Positions 32,501 to 47,500 of a stretch of 64,000 nt of DNA are shown in pieces. Each line of letters starts with the position of its first letter. Positions within the stretch are counted from its first letter, which is position 1. A program made the position numbers and the translations under genes. The stretch comes from Lumbricus rubellus (lineage: Eukaryota; Annelida; Clitellata; Crassiclitellata; Lumbricidae), in assembly GCA_945859605.1 (NCBI GenBank), contig OX243827.1, positions 24,807,665-24,871,664 on the forward strand, read 5' to 3'. The notes beneath the pieces are model-generated. The model was not told the DNA's origin. It made no database searches and was given only the letters and a program-made list of their open reading frames with translations.

Positions 32501-35500
32501 GACGCGGTGGCGTAGTGGTGGCGTCAGTGCCTTAGAGCCAGGTTCGAATCCACTTCAAGTCGTCGCGTAGCGACCTTGAGCAAGTCCTTCACTCACAATT
32601 GCTCGGGTGCTTTGACGTAAAACTCCGATGCAGTGTCCGCGATGTAGTATGGGGCGCCTCTGAGTACGTACTGAGCTTGAAGGGGTGCTACAGACATGGA
32701 AAAATAAACAAATAGATAAATAAATAATAAAGTTTGATGACCGTGGTGCTACACTGTCAAACACCAGGTTTTTCACTGATACTCGTTCGTGCTTTCTCCT
32801 CCAGGTATCTCTACTTTGGGTCGAGCACCGGCGTTTTCCGAATCTATCCCGGAATCGAGTGGGTGAAGGATTTCATTGGTTTTCCCCAGAATTTCGAGCC
32901 ACGCATGCAGCAGTGGTACATGAGCCGGAAGACAGGTCCAAAGGACATTGTCATTATCATCGATGGAAGTTTGTCTATGAAAGGTGCAAGGTATGGGCTT
33001 GGTCTTACGACCAGGGTGAGAATTGCCGGGGGGTTGGGGTTTCAACCCCCAGTTTTTCGTAGAGCGCCATAGTAGAGTCTCTGTTTGACACCCCAATTCT
33101 AAGTGGATCATAGTCCAATCCCCAGTTAGTTTTCAACAATTCTCACACTGCTTATGATCCCCTTCAGAGACTATAATTAAAAATGTATTATACACTGTGC
33201 CCCATAAAAAAACACACCAAAAACTTTTCAAAAATCTTCTATAAAACTAGGCCAATTGTTATAAAAGTTTGTACGTTGTTTCTCAAATAATTTTGCCACA
33301 AAATATTTTACATTTTACTTACTCACAGAAGTGGTTGCTGTTGGAGGCAGTGACGCAGACTAGGCGTGTTTGGAAACATTTAAACAGAGATTAGTAACTT
33401 ATAGTTAAAATGGTTTTCAGGCTTTTTCAGCAGCGAAGATAAATTTTTTATTAAGAATTTAGTATTGTTGAAGGGTTACAGTAGTTGTCGGTTGATAAAA
33501 GAGTTCCCGCAGAAGAGTTGGAATAAAAATGACCTCGATGTACTGCTGTGAAAGATTCGAAAAACGGCCAGCAATACGAGACATCAACGAGTTGAAGGAG
33601 CACCTCATCGTTGTGTGGGCACAGTTGAAGCAGATTGTCATTGACAAAGCTATTGAACAGTGGCGGCCAAGGCTGAGAGCCTGCGTTCAAGCGAAGGGAC
33701 ATCATTTCGAACATCTTCTTAAATGAAACATTACTTTTTCTTATTTAACATTAACTTACATGCGTTTCATGACAAAGTTTTTGGTGTGTTTTTTATGGGG
33801 CACAGTGTATAATGATGATCATTCATTAATTATAATAAAACTAAATGATATTATAACAGTACTCTTTCAAGAAAATCGTTCAAAATTCCATATTGATTTA
33901 TATAATAATGATCATTAATTATAATAAAGCTAAATAACATTATAACAGTACTCTTTAAAAAAATCGTTCAAAATTCCATATTGATTTATATAATATTAAT
34001 GATAATTAATTATAATAAAACTAAATAATGTTATAACAGTACTCTTTAAAAAAAATCGTCAAAAATTCCATATTGATTTATATAATAATGATCATTAATT
34101 ATAATAAAACTAAATAACATTATAACAGTACTCTTTAAAAAAATTGTCCAAAATTCCATATTGATTTATATAATAACGATAATTAATTATAATAAAACTA
34201 AATAATATTATAACGGTACTCTTTCAAAAAAATCGTTCAAAATTCCATATTGATTTATATAATAATGATCATTAATTATAATAAAACTAAATAATATTGT
34301 AGCAGTACTCTTTCAAAAAAATCGTTCAAAATTCCATATTGATTTATATAATATTATTAATGATAATTAATTATAATAAAACTAAATAATATTATAACAG
34401 TACTCTTTCAAAAAAAATCGTCCAAAATTCCATATTGACGACCTTAATTCTTCCTGCGCGCAGCATGCAAATGGCGAAGTCCGTGATACGGATAATCCTG
34501 AACATGTTGAACCACCAGTACTACGTCAACGCGATCCTGTCGGCGTCGCGCGTCTACAATTCGAGGGGAGACGTCGTGCAGCCTGAGGCGAAGACACGCG
34601 TTCTGAGCTGCCGAGATGACAGCCTCGTCCCGGCGATGGAGCACAACCTTCAGGAGCTTCAGGAAGCCATTCAGAACATCGAGCCGTCCGGTGGATCGGA
34701 CCATCTGTTAGTATTGTATTGTATTGTATTGCATTGTATTGTATTTGTTTGTATTGTATTTGTTTGTATTGTATTGTATTGTATTGTATTGTATTGCATT
34801 GTATTGTATTGTATTGCATTGTGTTGCATTGTATTGTATTGCATTGTATTGTATTGTATTGTATTGCCTTGTATTGTATTGCATTGCATTGTATTGTATT
34901 GTATCTATTAAATTAGTTAATTATATAAATTAATTAAGTAATTAAGGAGGAGGACTGAGAGAGGTTTTTTGGAGGGTGGGGGTTATAGTGATCACCTCGT
35001 GACCTCGATGGCACATGCAGGTTCAAGTCTCTCCAAGTCTCTTCTTTGTAGAGACTTTTCCAATTCATACGACCTTGATTTTCAAAAGGTGGTTTTAACA
35101 ATTTAACAATAATTCTTGTGTTGTCAGCATTGCCTTCCAGATGGCCTTCAAGATGTTTGAGACGCATCGCATGGCTCATGGCGGCGCTGGAACCGGCTGC
35201 AGGAACATGATCTTCTTCATTACCGACGGCAAAGAGATGGATGGGGATGTTCGATGCACTGCAGGTCTTTTTCTTCATATCTTCTTAAATCGTACATCAT
35301 GAATTTATATAGCGCCATTTCAATAGAAACCCCTCGAAGGTGATCCCGACCTGATGGTACTAAATACAATCAAAGAGAATGGTTTTTTTGTTTGCAGAAA
35401 AGGGGGAAAAGAAGGACCAGGAAACTCATTACAGAGACTGCTAGGTAATTTATTCCAGAAAGATGGACCGGCCATGGCGAAGCTTCTATGCAGCACTGTG

Positions 35501-38500
35501 GAAGTTTCGAGCATTAGGGACAACAGGGTCACCTTAAGTGGCAGGACGAAAGAACCTACAACCTGGAATGGATGGCACTGGCACACAAACCTCCCTTAAG
35601 CTTAGCTTGTGTTCCAGGGCTGTTTTAAAGGAATTTTTAGAACTGCACAACTCCTTTCCTTTCCCATCCTCCGTGGTAAATTACTCCCAATGGGGGGAAA
35701 TGGCCTTTTCAACTAGTTTTACTTTTAACTGCACAGAAGTGCTTCTACAACTGCACAAATCCATTTAGAACTGCACATTTTGTGTACAACTGCACGTTAA
35801 AAAACCCTGTTGTGTTCTTTTCTTAGAGTTAAGTTGCAGTGCACACGGTGTTACGTGGAACAAGCAATGTCAGATGTCATGTTGGGCATGGTGGTGTAAT
35901 GGTGGGTTCGGTGCCTTGGAGCCGGAGGGTTGCAGGTTCGACTCCACCTCAAGCCGCCGCGTAGAGACTTTGAGTAACACCTTCGCTCGCAATTGTTGAT
36001 GTGCTTCGGCGTTAGACTCCAATGCAGTGTCCGTGCTGTAGTCGGGAGCGACTCTGAGTAGTTTGCTTGAAGGGGCGCCACAGCAAATGTGAGAAATAAA
36101 TAAATATAAATAAAAAGACTTTTTTGTGTTGCGCCCTGGGTAAATAAAAATCCATTTTGTGAATTGTTCTTTGACAATAATAGTACTGTTACTGCGTACT
36201 TGTCTTTTTGCCACAAATCGTAGGAGCGATTAGCTATTTGGAAGACAATTCGAAGAAGTTCAACCCCGGCAACATCTGCCGATTCAAATACGACTACATT
36301 ATCGATGCGGTGAATCTGCTCAAGGCTATGGTCAGTCCCAACCAGGTATGACGAGCGTTAACCTTCAATGTGGAAACATCTCTTTCATCTCCTTGCCATT
36401 CATTCATTCATTTCGAGAATTTATATAGCACCTCTTCAGGAGAAATACTCAGAGGCACTCCCAGCCCAGCCACAGCTAATTGTTCATACTATTCTAATCC
36501 TAATTGAACATTTATTTAGCACCACTATTAGTACCGTAATTGCAATCGCGATTTCTACCCAAACAACTACGTAACTCACACAAACCGCTTTTATTCTTTG
36601 TTATTTTTTATTATTATTATCATCATCATCATCATTATTATTCATGTTATTATTATTATTATTTAATATATTTTATTATTATTATTATTATGGTATCAAT
36701 GATCCCCCAGAATTTAGAAGAAAAAAATTTGAGTAAAAAATGAACCTCCGAGAAATCAGGCCTCATCCCAGGTTTCACAGCCATCCTGATTTCTTCTACA
36801 GGATGGGCCAAAAGGACCCCTAAATTTTTCTTGCCAATATCTTTCCCAGAAGTAAGAATTGTTAAATGAAATTTTTGGGGGGCCACCCTGTACATAGGTA
36901 ACCATTTTCACGTTTCTAACGAACGACGGTAAAGACCCGACGGACACGGGTGAATACCTGGCTGGACGGCTTGCGTGCGAGAACCAGGGGGTCATGTCGA
37001 AGATCGTCGATGAGAGAGACTACTTCAGTCAGATGAAGCTATTCTTCAACTACATCGAGCAGCATGATAGGATCGAGGAGAATGACCAATTCCTGAGCAG
37101 CTACTACAGCTCGCCAGGAGATCAGAGCGCAGTCATATCGATGACCCAACCCGTCTATACAGAGAAGTGAGGATATTTATTTATTTATTTAGTTCTCGCC
37201 TTTGTTTGCATGTGCACTTGTTATAGCGCCCCTTCAAGCTCTCTCTACTCAGAGGCGCTCCCGAATGTAGAGCGGACACTGCATAGGAGTTTCACGCCAA
37301 AGCGCTGAGCAGTTGTGGGTGAAGGACTTGCCCAAGGTCCTTACACGGCGAGATGGATTCGAGCCTCAAACCTTCCGGCTTCAAGGCAACGACGCCACCA
37401 CTACAACACCACGCCCCACTTCAAGCTCACTACTCAGAGGTGGATTTGAACCTGCAACCATCTGGCTGCAAGGCAGCGAACATAATAATAATTAAGTGAA
37501 GTAACTTCAGTTGTTTACAAGGTTGTTATAATAATTTTCGTTTACCCGTTTCAGTATATGTACTTTATGCAGTACGAAAGATGAATAAGTTATGAAATTC
37601 AGACCATTCACAAGAAGACTTTACTGTGGAGTCCTAAGCATGGGCGAAGACTTTAGGGGGGGGGGGGACGAACGAGTGGCCGAAGGAAAGACGCGAGATT
37701 TTTGGACGGACGAATGGCTGAGTGTCGCAAAAATGTTTCCATCTTTTGCCGGACAAAATTTTTGACGACTTTTTTATATTTTTTATTAGTAATCTGGTCG
37801 AAAAGTCAAGAACTTTTTCTATTTTCACTGCCAAAAAAGAAGTTGATGATCTTTTTTTAGTCCTGACGCTCAACGATTGGGGGGGGGGGGCAAATGCATG
37901 GGCGTTCCCCCAGCACCTCCATTTGGGGAACCGTTCCCCGGCCCCCCCAGGTCTCTGCCCATGGTCCTAAGAAAGACTAGGTGGGAACCCATTATCAACC
38001 TCACTTACATTTCTAACCCTGCTTGTTGCAGCAAAGAGCTTCTCGGAGTCGTCGGAATCGACATTCCCCTGGAAAAGTTTGAATCGATGTTTCGCGACTT
38101 GCTGTGGGCGAAGGTGCACGCATTCATTGCGATTCTCATGGACGGATCGCCACTCATTCACCCGCTCATGAAGCTGTCGTACAGGGTGAGAGTAGCCGCT
38201 ACGTACAGCTTTCGTTTAAATTTCTTTATTACTGGCTGATTTGTGTTTAAATGAGTTTTTTTTTATCTTATTTTATCTTATCTTATCTGACCATTTATAA
38301 AGCGCTTCTTGCAGCAAGAGCCTTTCAGAAGCGCTCCCAGTGCGTTCAACCCCAAGAAAAAGGCAAGTTTTAGACGAGAAAAAGACGAGGATACACTACC
38401 AGAGAGGATGGCAGAGCGAACTGATGAAAGAAGCCCATTCCATTTTTTACAGAGGTTTGTAGCCATATCGAGAGATACATGTAGTCAACTACTCGTCATT

Positions 38501-41500
38501 TGCTCACAATTGGCGATTGCAGCGCTCAGTGTTTGAGTGTCATCAACTGAGGCTGATTCGTTGATAGAACTTTGCAGTCTTCGAAGACAAAGAGTCAGGC
38601 AGAGTTTGGCACTGGGCACGTACAGACAAACAGACACAGAGCAAATGACGAGTAGTTGACAGATAGAGAGGTCAGAAATAGAGTGGGACAGTGACAGAGA
38701 CCGAAAGAGGGACAGAAGCAGAGAGAGAGTCTGAAAGACTGACAGAGACAGAGATTAACAGAGACAGACACTGACAGAGAGAGACACACACAGAAATACC
38801 CACAGACAGACAGACAGACAGACATTAATTTATTAGTTTTACCATAAATGATGTATATTCTGCTTTCTTTTTCTCATCTTTGACTGCATTTATTTATTAT
38901 ACTGCAGCACAGCAGGGTAAAAGCGAAGTACGTTGGTCTGTATTCTCTGGAAACGGAAGGCGGTGAGCCCGAACAGTTCTCCGATGTCATGCAGATGATT
39001 CTGAGTCGAGGGACAGGGAGCGTTCCGATAACGACAAACCCAGGGCGGGCGACGCTATTCGGAAAGTTCACCTATCTGCTCCCAACCACGTCTTCCGAAT
39101 ACTTTGTCGCTCATATACCAGGTGGGTAATCTTTCGTTTTGATGTCCTATATTGCTTGCAATTGCATGGGTTTTACTGTTGGTCGGAAGCAAGTTGTAAT
39201 GTAATGTAATTCAGACAATTTCTTAGGGCCCTTGACTATGCGACACCTCTCAAGCTGTTCTCAATTTCACAAACTGTTGAAGATTGTTTTTTTCACTTGA
39301 TCTCGGCCGGGAGCGCCTCTGAGTAAATACCTTGAAGGGACGCTATATAATTACGATTGATTGATTGATTGAATTTCTATAGCATCGTCTGTAGCAAGCT
39401 ACTTCTAGGATGCTTTACACACACACTCACACGCACACACACATTGTTCAAACTTGTCCAATTGACCAAAAGAATCTATTCTTGCTAAACAGAAGTTGGA
39501 TTGATGTGAATGATTTTTGTGTAAGTAATGATAAAAAGATTCTTGCTTAAATTGGAGTTGAATTGATGAAGAAATTGCTGTTTAAATAGAAGATGGACTG
39601 ACGAAAAACTGATTGTTGCTCAAGTAGAAGCTGGATTGATGAAACGAACTCTTGGCTAAATTGAAGCTGGATTGATGGATTGAGAACATCTTTTCATAGT
39701 ACTATCTGTTTATTCTAAGTTGCTTAATAACATTTTTTGTTAACCGAAATAAGTACTGGTTAGGCCTACAACACTTCTGGGTAAGATAAATTAGCCTACA
39801 TTTGCTTTTCCAGCCAAACAAATATAAGTGACTAGCTGGGGTACCCGGTGTTGCCCGGGAAATTTAGGATTCGACCCGCTTCGGCAACAACCCAATCACA
39901 CCACACCTCCACCTCAAACCTCCACCCACCCCGTACACCCACCCCTCCATCCGCCCCGGCTTCACCTCTCCAAGCCACCTCCACCCCATCTTTACCACGC
40001 GCCACCTCCACCCAACCTCCACCCCACCCCGTACACCCCACCACCCGCCCCCGCTTCGCACCTCCACCCCCCCCCATACCTCACCCCACTTCCACTTCTA
40101 CTCCACCTCAACCCCCATCCCGTCCACTCCACCCCGTTCACCCGCCACATCCCACCCCTCCACCTACCACCTCACCTTACCCTCATCCCTACCCTCCACC
40201 CCACCACCCGAACCCCAGCCCAAGCCAGCTCCCACCCCACCCACACCGTCCACCAATCCACCAACCCCCACTCCACCACCGCCCAAAAGCCCCCACAACA
40301 CTCCGACTTCCAATGATACGCCATCGGTGAAATTTTGGTTTTGGGGAAAATTTTCCCTCCTACCCCACCCCCACACTCACCCCAAACTCACCCACCCGAC
40401 AACACCCCAACACACTTTATGTGAATAGCCGTGAAGCTATGGCTTTACCTCCACTGGCTGGACCTGACGGTCCTCTGTCTAGATGCAAAGTTTCAGATCA
40501 ATAGCTGAAAAACTGCAAGAAATTTGCCCCCCCCCCAATTTTTTCGCCCCTAAACAATGCCCTGCCCGCCCGGTCCCTGCGGGGCCAGGTGTGTGTTGGG
40601 GGCGAAGTGAGGGCGAGGTGGTCCCTGTGGCACCATATACCTAGCTACAACTTTTCAGGTGAATAGCTGTGAAACTGTGGCAATGGTGTAAAAATATGAA
40701 AAATAGAGTTTTCGCCCCTCCCCCATTCTCACCCTTGTGGGAGAGAATCGCCAACCCATCCACTGGCTGGACCTGGCGGTCCTCTGCCTAAATTCAAAAT
40801 ATGACATCAATAGCTGGAAAAAATTCGCCCCTAAAAATTTTCGCGCCCCCCTGAACAACGCCCTGCCCGGCCCCTGCGGGGCGAGGTGTGTTTTGGTTGG
40901 GGGCGAGGTGGACCCGGTGGCACCCTATCTAGCTGGAACTTTTCAGGTAAATAGCTGTGAAACTATGGCGATGGTATAAAAAATAGGGAAAATGGAGTTT
41001 TTCCCCCTCCCCCATTTTTCCCTGGTGGTAGAGATTCGCCATCTCGTTTTCTGGGAGGACCTGACTGTCCTCTGCCTAAAAAAAAATTTCAGATCAATAG
41101 CTGGAAAAATTTTTTGTCGCCCCCTCCAAAAATCTCCCCATCCTGGCCCCCATGGTGTTAGAAATTCGCCAACCCCTGCACTTGCTAAGTTTGATGGACC
41201 CCTGTCTAGGTGCAAAGTTTCAGATCAATAGCTGCAAAACTGGGGGCGTGTATTCTGGACAAATATGTATATAAATAAATATATAAATAAATAAATATAT
41301 AAATAAATATACATCCTTGCTTTTAGATATAGATGACAAAATTAATGTTCCTCCCTCTACTGTTTGTAGAATCCGACTACTCCATCGGCTTGAACATCTT
41401 CCCGCCGGATTTAAAGCACCGAAAGCTGAAGGTCTTTTCCGGCCAGGCTGCGGCGAGCTACCTGCACACGCTGCTGGCAGTTAAGAACCTGTTCCCACAG

Positions 41501-44500
41501 GTCACGCAGCTGATTGCCGAGCTAGATCCGCAGAACAGCATGGATGAGGGCCGGCTGTACACAGGTGCATATTGTATAATTTAAGCATATACAGTCAGGG
41601 TGAAAATAGCTTGGGGTTGAGGGGGCTCAAACCCTCCGAGTCTTTTTTAGGGCGTAAAGTAAAATCTGATTTTCACACCCCACTTCCACTTGGTTCATTG
41701 TCTGACCTCAGTTTCAATGTATTTTTCTATAATTCTCATACTGCATACAGTATACATTGCGGTATTATACACGCATACATGCATACATACAGAAATACAT
41801 ACATTTGTACGTACATATCTACTCACAGACCGTGTGTAGGCAAGGCCACCGAGAGGGGGACAGGAGGGGCAAATGCCCAGTGGTCCAGACCCTGCGACTT
41901 TTAGGGGCGTAGCCGCCCAGGCTAAGTGCCACAGTTATATATACAAAGTTTATGATTTATGCTTTCTTATAGAACATGATGGTCGCCTTGCGTGGCTGCC
42001 AACGGTGAAATTCTACTCCTGTGATAACTTTTTATCATCTGTTCATTACTGATTGTAATCATACTGCATTGTGTCAGTTTGAAAATAAGCGCCAAGATTT
42101 GTTAAGTAGAAAGTTTCTTTTCATCGAATGTTTGTGTGTTGTTTGCGCATTATGGGAGGTGTGAATGTGTCACTGAAGCATTCGGTCGTTGCGCTGTCCT
42201 ACGAAAGTTTCTGCAGTATGTCGACCTTCTACGACCAATACGTCGACAGGGATAACGAGTATTTCAGCATTCAGAGCGGGCTCAACGAAAACCCACCGCT
42301 GAGCAACTGCACTCTCTTGACGTTCGCTGCAAGGTAATTTATTTAATTTATTTATTTTATTTTTAAAAATATTTTATTTATTTTTTAATTTAATTTTTTT
42401 AATTTATTTTTTAAAATTTTATTTACTTATTTTATTTATATTGTTTATTTATTTTATTTACTTATTTATTTTATTTATTTATTTATTAGTTATTTATTTA
42501 TTTATATTGTTTATTTATTTATTTATTTTTTATTTGGATTTTTTTTAAATTTCAGTTATTTATTTTAATTTTAAAAAAAGTTTTTAAAGTCTAGATATGT
42601 ATTTATGATCCCTCACAGACTTCACTACTAACCATTTTTTAAAAACTAACCCAGAATGACCCTACTCATCGTTGTCTTGATTAGCGAAGGTGCCTCGCAA
42701 TGCGATCGCGTTAAAACGTATCGTTAAAGATATACGTTGATACAGGAAGGAGGTTTCTCATGGGTCCCCGTAACCATGCTGAGCTTTTGTCCTAGGTCTG
42801 GTAGAAAGACATGGCCTTCACTATTTATCGGCCCCCATGGTCTCGAACGCTGTATAAATCTTTGTAACAAATCAATGCATGAAGACAACAGATCCACAAA
42901 TATTAGGCCTACTATCAATATTATTGCTATTAACCTTACCTTAGACCTTAGTCCTTCCACGTGCTGTGCGCACACTAGGCGATACAGGTCCTCCATTCTT
43001 CTCTGTCCCGAGCAGCTCCAGCAGCCTTTTTCCACGTCAGCCCTCCGTCCATGAGGTCTTTTGAAATCATGTATTGCTATTAATATTACTATTATTTATT
43101 TATTTTTTTGTTGTTTTGTGCTACTTTTGCGAGACAGTCAGGACATCAAGATAACACGTGCTATCGAGGACGTCTGGATCGCACGTAGCGCGGCCGATAC
43201 AGCTGGTATCATATCGACATTCCTTCAGACGGTTAACGGAGTGATGAGGATCTTCCCTGGAGTGGCCATTCCAGGCGCTGAACTCATCGACATAGCTTTG
43301 TAAGTCGAGGTGATAATTTTGGGGGGTTGAGGGGTTCAACTCACCACCCCCTCCCCTTACTTCCCTTGTTTCTTTGGACCTGGTAGTAAAGTCTTCAGTG
43401 CACACCCCAATTTCACGTAAATCAACGTCTGACTCTCAGTTACTTTTTTCTATAATTCTCATACTGCTGTAAACTGTGATATTCTGATTTTTATTTTTCA
43501 AATTGACAAGCACACGATAAGATGACATGGTGTATGTGTGTGTGTGCGTGTGAGAATGTGTGAGCTTCTGAGTAGAACCTTGAAGTGCACATACATACAT
43601 ACATACATACATACATACATACATACATACATACATACATACATACATACATACATACATTAACATACATACGTACATACATACATACACACACACACAT
43701 ACACACACACACTCACATACATACATACATACACACATACATACATACATACATACATACATACATACATACATACATACATACATACATACATACATAC
43801 ACACAGAAAAGCAGATAGTTTCTGCCTATGTTGTTGTTGTTGTTATTGTTTTCAGTCAGGACTGGTACTTGATTGCGCTGCTAAACAGAGGCTTTCTTAG
43901 CGTGCTTGGCGAACATCCAAGCCGACATCCACCAACAAAAGTCGTCACTATATCGCAGGCTTTTCTCAATGGAGTTGCGAATTGCACAGGTTTGTTGTTA
44001 TTGTTCCATTCTATTGAAGTTGTGGCGACTTTGACATAATATCTTTTTTCTAAGGCGTACAAATCTGACTGATTGCGTTTGTGTTTGTAGAGACGCCCTT
44101 GTAACGGCATGTGCTGTGTTACAGTGCCATAGAAATAATTTATATAGCGCCTTGTAACGGCATGTGCTGTGTTACGGTGCCATAGAAATTCATTCATTCA
44201 TTTCGAGAATTTATATTGCGCTTCTTCAAGAAACCTACTCAGAGGCGCTCCCAGCCCGGCCACAGCTATAAAATAGGTTTTGAGCGACTTATAAAAAGCA
44301 GGTGAATTTAGCCTAGTCATAAGTCGCAAGTTAGGTGGGAGGCCATTCCAGATAAATTGTTGTCATTATTATTATTATTTGTCTCATGTGCATTAACGAC
44401 TTGGTGGGCTACCAGGATTATTAATATCTATATAAATAAAAATGAACTTTCCAATAGTTCGTAACATCACCACGCTGAAAGTCACGCACCGATTGTTTTG

Positions 44501-47500
44501 AAAATTTTACAACACCTTCCATTCCCATACAACCGTGTGTTAAGATTTTTTCACCAGAAAAAACGCAACCTTTTCCACAAAAAGTGAACTTTGCAATCCG
44601 TTCGCCCGCCATTTGCAAATTCAACACGTCCCACACGGATGCCAGATTTCACAAACGCCGTCTCCAAACACAGCAGACGAAACATCAATGAGGTCGCCTG
44701 CTGTGACGTCATATTAATTTCCCAAAGCGGCCTTTTTCCAAAGCGGTGGTGGTAGACTACCCATCCTTAATCCTCTTACAATGAGACTTACACTCTGATT
44801 TGCATATGAATTTTATTGGACTTTGTTGTTGATAACAGAGGAAACTGTCAAAGAATGTAACGAGTTGGGCGTGTTAGCAGTTGTTGCAATCGACGTACGA
44901 TCCAACGAATTCAGTACCATGGTGGACAATTCGCTGAGGGCTTCGGCAGGGAACAATGAGCATGCGTGTGGTACTTCATACGAATGTGTATATCATGAAC
45001 GAACAGTGCAGTGTGAGACCAAGTAAGCAATGTTTATTTATTTATTTATTTATTTCAGAAATTTATATAGCGCCTCTTTCATGTAGGCTACTCAGAAGCG
45101 CTCCCGGCTCAACCACGGCTAAATAAAACAGTTTTTAGGTTCTTAAGGAACAGAGCGGAATGACCCCTCGGAATTAAGCGCAGTGTAACAGGGAGACCAT
45201 TCCAGGTTGTAGGACCAGCAACAGAGAATGAACGACGCTGTCGGATAGCAGTCCGCGAGCGGGGAACCAGAAGTTAAACTTGGTTCGCCAATCGAAGGAT
45301 GAAGCGTATGTTGCTTTTTAGTAACCAGCGGTTTCTGAGCGTGATGTGATAATTATAGTTTCTGTTTTATACTTCTGCAGAGTGGCACATTTTAAATTGC
45401 ATTCTAATCTAGTCTGATATGAACATTTTGTAAAGCGCTTCTCGTATCAGAGCAATTCAGATGCGCTGTCAGCGTGACAGGTCTTTGAAAGCAGAAAGGA
45501 CTTCAAGCAGCGTAGATATATTTTTCTTCACACTAAGGCTTATAGTTTTTATTCTAATGATACACAAAGTGAAACTGAAAAATTTACATGTAGAAACCTC
45601 TGAAAACCCATGTTCATAATCTTCCACTTGGCATTTTTCGCAAGCTTTTACTACTAAAAATGTAACCCTGATCATTGTGCTTTGCCGCTCCTGCAAAGAT
45701 ATCTGTGGGTACCGATGGTGCAAGAACTTTGTGACATTTAAGAGTATGCACAGAGTTTAAATGACCGCCCTTCAAAGCTGCATTTATTACATCTGACCAA
45801 TCAAACTTTGCTTCATAAATCTCTTTAAGTCTGTTTTCTTTTATCGTGGCTGTGCCGGGAGCACTCCCGAGTAGCTTTCATGAAGGCGCGCTATAGATAT
45901 AAATCCATAGATTGAACGAATGAATGAGTATGTTCCATCTACTCGGTCTCAACTTCTAGCTGATAATCCCTCCTCCTCTTTTTCTTTCCTCAAAACTTAT
46001 TTCTTCTCTTGTGGCCTGCACACTGGGAGCGCCTCTGAACGGTTCACCCTAGTAAAGGCGCTTTATAAATGTTTTAATACAATACAATACAATACAAATG
46101 TTTGTAGATGCTACTTGATCGATAGTACGGCGAACTTCATATTGCCGAGAGAAATGAACGTTGGTAACGACACTTATCTGTCGTTCGCTGAAAAGCATCC
46201 ATTCATCCTTAACCATCTCATCAACCTCGAGGTGTTTAACGTCCGAATAAACAACGTTTCTGGGGTCGATTGTCACGAGGATGAGAACCAGGACGACAAT
46301 GCAGAGGTAACAATGGTAATTGTGTGGGTGACAACAATAGTAATTGTAATAATAATAATTCTTAATACTATCTATATAAATGATAATTAAACTTTCCAAT
46401 AGTTTGTGGAAAGTGTTCTTTAAAAGTACCGCACAGATTGTTTTGAAAATTTAACAAAGCCTTCCATTCCAATAGGAGAGTGTCCATTTTTCTTTTTATC
46501 CGAAAAAACGCAATATTTTCCACAAAAAGTGAAGTTTGCATTCCGCTCGACCGCCATTTGCAAATTCAAAAACGCACGTTGCCAGATTTTCGAAACGCCT
46601 TAACAGTGATAGCGACCAAACCGAAATATGAATGAGGTCGCGTGCCGTGACGTCATAAACGAGTTACTTAATTTGCGGCCTTTCAACATTCTTGGGCTCT
46701 ATCCGCTCTGAGGAAGGGATGATGTGAGGGAGGAAAGGAGCGGAGGGAGGGGAGAGGAGGGGGAGGGGAGAGTCTTTTCTGCCACAGCAACGAGTGGCCG
46801 GGTACAGCCTGTATATAATATAATATAATATTATAATATATATTAATATAATTATATTAATATAAGTGTAATTATAGAATTAGTATTATATATATAATAT
46901 TATAATTTTGATTATGAATTTACATAATTGTAATAGTAATTGTGGGACACCACCGAGAGACCATGAGTATAGGTTCTTCATTCGCAGTTGCTCATGCACT
47001 TAGGCGTGAAACTTCGATCCAGTGTCCACGCTGTTATTCGGAGTGCTTCTGAGTAGTTATCTTGAATGGGTGCTATAGCAAGTGCACATGCATACATGTA
47101 CATACAGACATGCTTAGTAATATCGTAATAACAATGACAATTTATATGGCGCCGTAACACAGCCAGGTAAGGTGGTAACCTATCATTTTAGCAGTCTAAA
47201 TTATTCGCATTTAGGCAAGAATTCGTTTAATCAATTTAGCTTTTAGAATTTTTTTATAAATCCAACTTCTGTTGAATTAGCAATTTTACTTTTTCACGAA
47301 TCCAGCTCCAATTTAAGCATGAATCATTTCAGCAACGCCACTTCTATTTAGGAAAAATTTATCCACCTCAAGCCGCCACGTATAGACCTTGAGCAAGTCC
47401 TTCACTCACAATTACTAGTGTGCTTCTGCGTGAAACTCCGACGCAGTGTCCGCGCTGTAGTCGAGAGCACCTCTGAGTATAGAGAGCTTGAAGGGACGCT

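Noticed and set aside
33451..33714. Minus-strand ORFs
   Set aside because: Shadows of the mariner transposase remnant at 33529-33726.
39828..40376. Proline- and glycine-rich ORFs of about 160 codons
   Set aside because: They lie in a C-rich tandem tract inside a Helitron-like element, open in several frames at once, without splice or start context.
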